A DNA stretch of 20,795 bases, from NCBI GenBank assembly GCA_026770575.1, contig MU657178.1, positions 534,002 through 554,796 of the forward strand, read 5' to 3'. Shown here piece after piece: positions 14,841 to 20,795 of this stretch. Position 1 is the first letter of the stretch; the number at the start of each line of letters is the position of its first letter. This stretch comes from Pelagophyceae sp. CCMP2097 (taxonomy: Eukaryota > Sar > Pelagophyceae). The notes beneath the pieces were generated by a model. It searched no databases. It saw only the letters and a list, made by a program, of their open reading frames with translations, and was not told where the DNA came from. The position numbers were made by a program, and so were the translations under genes.

Positions 14841-17102
14841 ATGCTGCGCCTCCGCGCCGCGGCCGTGCTCTGCCTCCTCGCCGCGCGGGCGGCGCCCCCG
14901 ACGCCCGAGAAATTGGTGCGGCGATTGGTGCGGCGACGGACGAAAAGGCGCCAAAGGGGCCTTGAGACGCCCTTGCGGCCACTCGGGCCGACCGCTCCGC
15001 TCGTAGCGCCTCGATCTGCTGGAGACGGAGGGCGCGCCGTTGTGGCCGCGCAGCATCCAGATGCGGTGCGCGGCCGTTTGCACTCGCCCGCGCTGGCCTT
15101 CTTGGAAGCCTCGCCCGCGCTCTCTTCGGACCCTCGCCTGCGGCCCGGCCCGCGCCGTCTTCGACGCCCGCTCGATTTTCCACCGACGACGCACCGACAG
15201 GGACGCAGAGGGCCGGCTCTTCGAGTGCTCCGACGGCGCCGAAGCGCGTGAGTCGCTGCGAAGGACGAAGGGCTCGTCGGTCCTCGCGCGCCGGAGCCGC
15301 CCCCGGTCCATTGCGGCCTCGGGGTGATCTTCGCCGCGCGACGCGTCGGTTAGACTCGAAGAATACGACGAACGCGACTGTTGCGCCCGTGAGGCTGTCT
15401 GTCGGTGAGTGTCCGCGGCGCTCCTTCCAAAGCGCGGCATCCGCGGCGCCCGGGGGCACGCTTGCGTCCGCCGGGCCGCGCGTCGCATCGGGGCGCCTCG
15501 ACGGAGCCGCGCGAGAGTGGGGCTCGAATCGCCGGCACGATACATTTGGCTGCGGACGTTGTCACGGATCATGTAGGCGCCCAGCTGGCTCTCCTCGAGG
15601 GCACGTGCGCAACGCTCCACCAGGGCTGGTGGACGTACGAGTGGTGCCACCGCGCGGCCGTGCGGCAGTTCCACTTGGTCCAGATGCCCTCCGCCGTGCA
15701 AACGTGCGTCTTGAGACGTTGCAATGGTTGCTGTCTCGACATTTGCCAAAAACGACGTCATCCCTCTTCCGCGCAGCACGGAGCGCGACCCGGACTGGAG
15801 CCTCGGCGGCTACACGCGGACGGTCGCCGCGGGGGCGCATTTTGATGCGGCGGCGGACGCGGAGGCGTCCGTCGGTATCGACGGCGAGGCAATCGCGTCG
15901 AAAACGGTCGCAGAGGCCGCCGCTTTATCCGTCGGCGGCGTCGTCGACATCTTCGACGCCGGCGGCCAGAACTGCGATGAGATTGGCCGAGGGAGGCAAT
16001 CCCTCGTCTCGTTCAAGTGCTGTTCGTCGAAAAGAGAACGCAAGTTGGTATCGGCGGGCGCCGGCGCGCGCGCGTTCCTCACGGCGGTCGAGGAGACGGC
16101 GCTCTGCGACTACGCGGTGACGGTCTGCGCGCCCCATCTCTGCACCTCGCACGAGGCCGACGTGCGTCCCTTTCAACGCGGGGTTTGAAACGCGAGGCTG
16201 CCTCCCCCGGTTCGACAAAGGCCGCTCCGCATGCCCTCGGACCCAGGTGACGGCGGTGGCGCTGCTCCGGTCGCTCGAGGGCGTGTGTTTGCAAAGGCAC
16301 GCGGGGTGGTGGCGCTGCTCCGGCGTCGGGGATTCAAAGTCGGAAAGCCGGGACCCTCACACGACGTTAGAGTCGTGGGCGGCATCAAAAGCGCCGGGGG
16401 AGACGCGCGGCCGCCGTACGCGGAAGACGGGTGTGATCGGGAGCGAGCGGCGTACCATGTCGTCGGGATTTGTGCCATTTTGTTGGCATTCATACCAGCA
16501 AGTGCCTCTGCAGGTCTTTTGAGTTGTGCTACCAAAAGCACGCGCGGCAGTTCCACGTCCCGCCCGCGTCCGGCAGACTGCCCCGATACGGAAACGAGAC
16601 AAAGGCCGGACGATCTCGCGCGAAACAGACGTCCAGCCCGTTCGACGCAAATGTATGTGTCGATCCCGTTCGACGCAAATGTACAACGCAGGTCGAAACC
16701 GTCGAGGGCGTCGAGGGCGCGGCGACGGCGCGCGTCGGGGCCGAGTTTTTGCTGGGCAGAAGCGTCGCCGATGCGTCGGGCGAAAGCGAGGCCCGCGTCC
16801 CTCGGCGCGTTTCGGAAGAGCTCCGCGTCTTCGAGGCCGGGGCGGACGCGTTTGGGGCGCGGGTCGACGCCGAGTACGGGGGCGGGACGGCCTGCGACGT
16901 TTCCGACGGCGACGCGCGAAGGGGTACGACTGTGCGGTTCATCTGCGGCGAATCGGACGCCCTGGTGTCAGTAGTCGAAGATCGCACGTGCCACTACGTC
17001 TTCACCGTCACCTGCGCCGCCCTCTGCAAGCATCCGGCGTTTGTATCTAAAGTGAAAAAGCGAGCGGTCACGTGCGGCGCCGTCGACCCGCAAAGGCAAT
17101 GA
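14841..17102 (+). CDS. ER lectin with two MRH domains (OS-9/XTP3-B-like)
   Basis: The start opens a signal peptide ([19 protein letters not shown]). Resolved exons are: one ending 15247 (..[12 protein letters not shown], donor GTGAGT), then 15577-15703, 15777-16161, 16247-16308 and 16514-17102, with introns of 329, 73, 85 and 205 bp in consistent phase. Exons between 14908 and 15150 are not resolved. MRH domain 1 has [31 protein letters not shown], a Gln/Asn segment before CDEIGRGR, and [21 protein letters not shown] domain 2 repeats the pattern: [38 protein letters not shown], and [15 protein letters not shown] (mannose-6-phosphate receptor homology) lectins with a WW-containing first strand read trimmed N-glycans on misfolded ER proteins for ERAD. 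Two domains point to the XTP3-B/erlectin type. No HDEL-like tail is seen. Confidence 0.8.
16637..16683 (+). repeat. 19-bp direct repeat, 28-bp period
   Basis: CCCGTTCGACGCAAATGTA occurs at 16637-16655 and 16665-16683, inside the last exon between the two halves of MRH domain 2. A GTATGT...CGCAG span (16653-16691, 39 nt) in it could be removed in frame, but it is very short for an intron. Confidence 0.85.
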
Positions 17103-17724
17103 GGCCTCTGCGTTGCGCAAGAAGCGCCCAAGAACGGCGCCGCGAGGCGGCTGACGTCCCATGTAATCGCATGATGATTGTTTATAACCTCGGCCGCGCC
17201 GCTCCTGCGCTGCGGGTCGCGTGCACACCGGCCCCGAGGCCCGATGGAACCCGCTTGCCGCACCCGTCCTTTGGCCGCGGTGAGAGCCTGCAGGGGCGGT
17301 CATCCTCGTGGTCGGCGGGGTCTGTGGAGAAGAGTCCGTATCTGTGGAGAAGTGTTCGAGTCAAGGACAGAGGTGGTCGACATCGTCGCGACATCGTCGC
17401 CAAGGAGCGGCGCGGCGCGGCGCCCCACCGGCGTCGAGACGACGACGATCCTCGCCCGCGGTGGTGACCACCGAGCGCCGCGCCGGCCCACCGAGTTCAC
17501 TGACGTCGCGTGGCTGCGACGAGTGTCTCACTCGGCATACGACGACGCGTCGCCACCTCCGAGTCGTGTCGTGAAAACGACGCCCCGAGGAGGGTGGCCT
17601 TGCCGGCGCTGGCGGCCTTGCTGGCGGCGGCCTTTGGCCCGCGCCAGAGCTTGCGCTCGAGCGGGCGCCCAAAGGCGAACAAAAGGACGAAGATTACTCA
17701 AAGTGGCCTCCGGGCCCGCGCCGT
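17103..17724. other. Intergenic stretch between convergent genes
   Basis: It lies between the plus-strand lectin stop and the minus-strand sulfotransferase stop. Open frames are short and Arg-rich. There is a small direct repeat TCTGTGGAGAAG at 17322 and 17340. I see no gene. Confidence 0.5.
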
Positions 17725-20162
17725 CTAGGAGAGCGACACTGCGGGTAGTTGTCGGATCTTCGCCACAATGGGCGCGTAGAGCTTGTCGAGGCCGCCGCGC
17801 GTCTTCTCCGTGTGGGCCGCGTTGCCTACATGGGCACGGATTGGAAGGCGTCTTATGGGCCCGCGCTCCCACCTTATTTTGCGTCTCACGGCCAATATGG
17901 GCGGGTCTTCTGGGGCGCCGCTCCCGACCACCGTCCCATCTTCCACGTTTGCCGATACGCCGGCGCGGTTCGTACGCTCGGCGGCCCCTGTAAGATCGTT
18001 TCGAACAGTTTCCGTTCTCGCCGGAAAAGTCCCCCCGAGCGAACGCGGCAGGCCCAGCGCGTCCATCACGGCGTCGGCGTTGTCCCAGAGCTTGTGGTAA
18101 TTGAGCAGGACGATCGGGAACTGGCGCGTTTGAGAAGGAGATGTATACCCTTGGAAAAACGCTTCGAGGCCCATTTTATCCACTCCCTCCGCCGCGTATC
18201 GGTCCAGCTTCGGAAACGACTTCTCCTCGCCGCAGTTGCCCTGCAGGTGCATGCAGTGGCCGTGGCCGTAGCGAGAGACCTGGAGAGCGTGGATGAAAGG
18301 CGTATTTCTTCCATGTCGCGTCACTTCCCGCAGTCCCTTTCACTTCCCGCCCGGACGCGGCAAAATACGAGGGCCTCGACTGGGTCCTTGAAGATGTACA
18401 AAACCCGGTATTCATCGAGCTTCGCCGGCGGCACGACGGCCGTCTCCGTCCCTGAAAAGCCTCAGTTGAAATCATCTGAGACTATGGACCCCGCCGTAGC
18501 ACCAGACTCACGGAACCGACCGCCGCCGGGAAAACGGCGCGCGCGGTAGTCCTTTTGCGTCGTCGCAGGCTGCGCGGGGAAAAGACGGTCGGGGGGCCTC
18601 TTCTCCAGGGTGTCAAAGGGCTCGCTTCCCTCGCCCGTATCTCGACGCCGCAGTCCCCTCTTGGGATCGTTTCGCCGCTCATCGGGCTCACCGGCGGCGG
18701 CGGGATCTCGCGGAGCAAGTCGGGCGGCTTGTTGTCGTGGAAGTGGTAGACGTCTGAGTTGAGTCGTGTCGGGTCGGGTCGGGTTCACCAAGACACAAGA
18801 CTCACGTTTCACGTGCTTGGCTGTGCCGCCGGCGCGCTCCAGGTTGGAGAGCCACCCGGCGAGCATTTTGCTTCCGCAGCCCCCATAGGATACGACAATG
18901 TAAGTCCTCGCTTTCGGCGGTGGCGAAACGTACGGCTCCTGCGGGGCTCGCAGCGTTTCGCGCCACCACTTGGAGCTCTGCAGCGCCGCCACGGAAGCGT
19001 CCTCGCTGAGCTTCTTCGCAGTGTCGCGCAGCAGCCTTGCAGAGTAGCTCATCAGCTCGCCTAGACCGGGCGGCGTGGCGAAGGTGCCCTTCGTTTGGCC
19101 GCGCACCTTTTGGGGCGGCGTCGAGGGCGATCCAGCTGCCCGTTGAGCCCTGGCGGACCTCGACGGCGTCGCACTCGGGGTAGCGCGCGCATAGCGTTGT
19201 GGCACGCCCGCACTGCGCGTCGCGGCAGCTGATCTCGCACCTAGACACACACCCTCGCGCGGCTGAGCGCCGCCGAGGGGGGGCTGCGACGCCGGGGCGG
19301 CGACGACAAACGCATCGGGGCCGCCACGTTGGAGCCGGAGAAGGGTCTCCGGTGTAGGGGTCGGAGCCGGAGAAGGTCTCAGACCGCCGTCTTCGGACCC
19401 GGTGTCGGGGCCGATCGAGGGGTCTCAGGGCCGCGCACCGCGGCCTTTCGGGGCCGAATTCGCGTCCTCTTTGCGGCGACGGGCGCCGCAGAGACGGCAC
19501 AGAGAGAGACGCCGCGACGCGCGTCGTCGTGACTTGCGCCTTGCGGAGCTCGCGGAGAGCGCAGGGGAAGTCTACCAGGTGCGGCGACGTCGAAGCGGCG
19601 AGCCGCGCAGGCGCGGGTGCCGTAGGGGTCGCCGCGACTATCGGCTTTGCCGCAGCAGCGGCCGGCGGCGGCGACGCGGCAGCCGGCGGCGGTAACGCGG
19701 CGGCCGGCGGCGGTGGCGCGCTCAGACGAGGCGGCGGTGGTGCGGCGCTCGCGCGCGGTGGCGGTGCGGCCTCGTCGGCGCGGTCGGCGGTCGGCGCGTC
19801 CGGCCGCCTCGCGGGTGCGCGCCGCTGCTGCAGCACCTGCGGCCGTTGAGGTATACGAGATGTACGAGGCTGTCGGGCCGCTCGTATGCTGTGGAGCGAG
19901 TCTGGCGGCGCTGCGTTCCGGCTTTGGACGCCGCCTTATGTACTTTGTCGAGCTCTGCTTTCTCGAGTTGTTGCTTCGTGGCCTCGACTTCAAGCGAGAG
20001 GCGCGCCTTGGCCAGGGCGGCCTCGACGACGAGGCGCTGCTCTAGGGCGAAGGTAGCCTCGAGGTCCTCCAAGTGTCTCGTCGCACCGGCAGTCCTCGAA
20101 ACATACCCGATCCCGCACATCGCCAGCAGCAGCAGCGCGCACGCCTCGCTCCACCGCGCCAT
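17725..20162 (-). CDS. Multi-exon sulfotransferase with N-terminal coiled coil
   Basis: The start at 20162 opens a signal-anchor (MARWSEACALLLLAMCGIG), then a coiled coil (HLEDLEATFALEQRL...QQLEKAEL), a Pro/Ala-rich linker and a Cys-rich module (CEISCRDAQCGRATTLC) from about 19240. Well-phased exons are 19240-19107, 19060-18806, 18753-18692, 18443-18369 and 18279-17725, with introns of 46, 52, 248 and 89 bp. Splice sites between 20162 and 19240 are not resolved. Catalytic landmarks are YIVVSYGGCGSKMLAGWL (PAPS 5'-phosphosulfate loop), HVYHFHDNKPPD, EYRVLYIFKDPVEALVSRY (3'-phosphate motif) and the closing GGLDKLYAPIVAKIRQLP. This is the layout of a type II Golgi carbohydrate sulfotransferase; the substrate is unknown. 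The last exon may hide one more short intron before the end. Confidence 0.8.
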
Positions 20163-20545
20163 TGCCGCGGGCCTAGACCGTCGAAGCGCACGCCGTCGAC
20201 GCGGCGCGCCTTGGAACGCCGCGGTTGGGCCGGACTGTTCCGGGCACACTGATCATATGGGCCCCTCAGTTAAATCCAACCTTACTGCCAAATTAAAAGG
20301 TGCCGATAAAGGCCAAGGACAGTACGTACAACTTGGACAGTCGTGATGGGGCACCGTGCCCGATCGCGATTGTCCAAGTTGTACGACCTTTCCTTGCTTC
20401 CTCTAGTGGTTTTTGATTTTTCGCGGGTTGGAAAGTTTCTTCTTCGCGCGCTGGTCTCCGAGGCGGCAACTTGTACGACTGGAGGGGGCGGCAAGAACGC
20501 ACGCGCTAAAAATAGTTAAATTTGGCGATTTCTGATACAATTGTA
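20163..20545. other. Upstream region of the sulfotransferase gene
   Basis: No gene is seen. It contains the long hairpin at 20313-20397, and TTTGGCGATTTC at 20521. Short minus-strand open frames at 20282-20502 are not convincing. Confidence 0.5.
20313..20397. repeat. Long imperfect hairpin
   Basis: Perfect 15-bp arms CGTACAACTTGGACA (20325-20339) and its complement (20371-20385) extend inward by eight more pairs, two of them G-T, to a loop of about 15 nt that can itself pair (GGGCA/TGCCC). Outward, CAAGGA pairs again after a few mismatches. It may be a foldback element or a transcribed hairpin. Confidence 0.75.
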
Positions 20546-20680
20546 TTACAAGAGCGCGCCGGAGGCACACGGAGGATCCGACTTCGAGCGAAGGATACAG
20601 ACAAATCCCATTACAATGCCCACGTAAATAATTAAAATTATTTAACTAATCGCTGAACCTTCAAATCCTCCTTATCTTTA
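20546..20680 (+). repeat. Dispersed repeat R1, copy 3
   Basis: Same orientation as 12661-12785. It differs by several substitutions and a 9-bp insertion (about CTTCGAGCG) in the middle. It is followed by CTTTAT units and a T run, then R2. Confidence 0.95.
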
Positions 20681-20689
20681 TCTTTATCT

Positions 20690-20795
20690 TTTTTTTGAGG
20701 ACCCGAAGGGTCCTTGCCGTTTATTCAACGTCAGTTTACGGCAAGGGCCCTTCGGGTCCTTTGATTGAAGGATTACTTGGGGCAATTATGTCTGT
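20690..20795 (+). repeat. Foldback element R2, copy B (runs off the edge)
   Basis: The hairpin core is 20699-20759, with 22-nt arms, one mismatch and a 17-nt loop (TTATTCAACGTCAGTTT). It is the reverse complement of copy A including both flanks. It sits directly beside R1, while in copy A a tRNA-like segment and microsatellite intervene. Confidence 0.9.

Noticed and set aside
15520..15545. tRNA T-arm-like GGGGCTCGAATCG
   Set aside because: No D-arm, anticodon arm or acceptor complement nearby; it lies in the lectin gene's 329-bp intron.
14406..15779. 457-codon minus-strand open frame
   Set aside because: Only its end contains real LSM5 exons. The rest is antisense to the ER lectin gene, and the open run reads straight through LSM5 introns.
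16653..16691. 39-nt in-frame intron with GTATGT donor
   Set aside because: Too short to trust, and the frame stays open without removing it; it coincides with a 28-bp-period duplication.

Overview
This window is eukaryotic nuclear DNA. It has small spliceosomal introns (46 to 329 bp, most under 150 bp), GC-rich coding sequence, AT-rich islands, secretory signal peptides and an unmistakable nuclear LSM5 gene. The high GC, the near-identical WD40 repeats, the Ala-Pro-Thr-rich surface protein, the multiple sulfotransferase and glycosyltransferase genes, and intron-borne repeats resemble a stramenopile microalga. A pelagophyte such as Aureococcus is my best guess; this is inference, not a database match.

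Layout. 1-118: end of a dispersed repeat (R1). 471-2587 (-): type I membrane protein with a mucin-like APT stalk. 2903-4143: a weakly known secretory gene (-) whose first intron carries a 75-bp sequence repeated in inverted orientation nearby. 4210-5600: no convincing gene. 5602-6081 (-): short WD40 protein with a degenerate tRNA-Ser-like sequence 200 bp upstream. 7181-10027 (-): a glycosyltransferase (exostosin/GT47-like) and a sulfotransferase-like gene, overlapping and frame-broken, perhaps one fusion. 10871-11974 (-): a seven-blade WD40 paralogue, again with a degenerate tRNA-like sequence upstream, so this is a segmental duplication of the 5.6-6.4 kb unit. 12521-13818: a composite element with 70-bp terminal inverted repeats and a TAA target duplication (PIF/Harbinger style), which contains R1, a tRNA-like/SINE-like segment, a CAGA microsatellite and a 61-bp hairpin (R2). 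14069-14699 (-): five-exon LSM5. 14841-17102 (+): ER lectin with two MRH domains (OS-9/XTP3-B type), divergent from LSM5. 17725-20162 (-): multi-exon sulfotransferase. 20546-20795: R1 plus R2 again.

Functional theme. Apart from LSM5 (RNA decay and splicing) and the WD40 proteins, most genes belong to the secretory pathway: glycan synthesis, sulfation, glycoprotein quality control and a cell-surface protein. I see no operon logic and no prokaryotic features. Exon borders were read by eye from GT/AG, reading phase and family motifs. Each chain given has consistent phase throughout, except where a frame break is stated.
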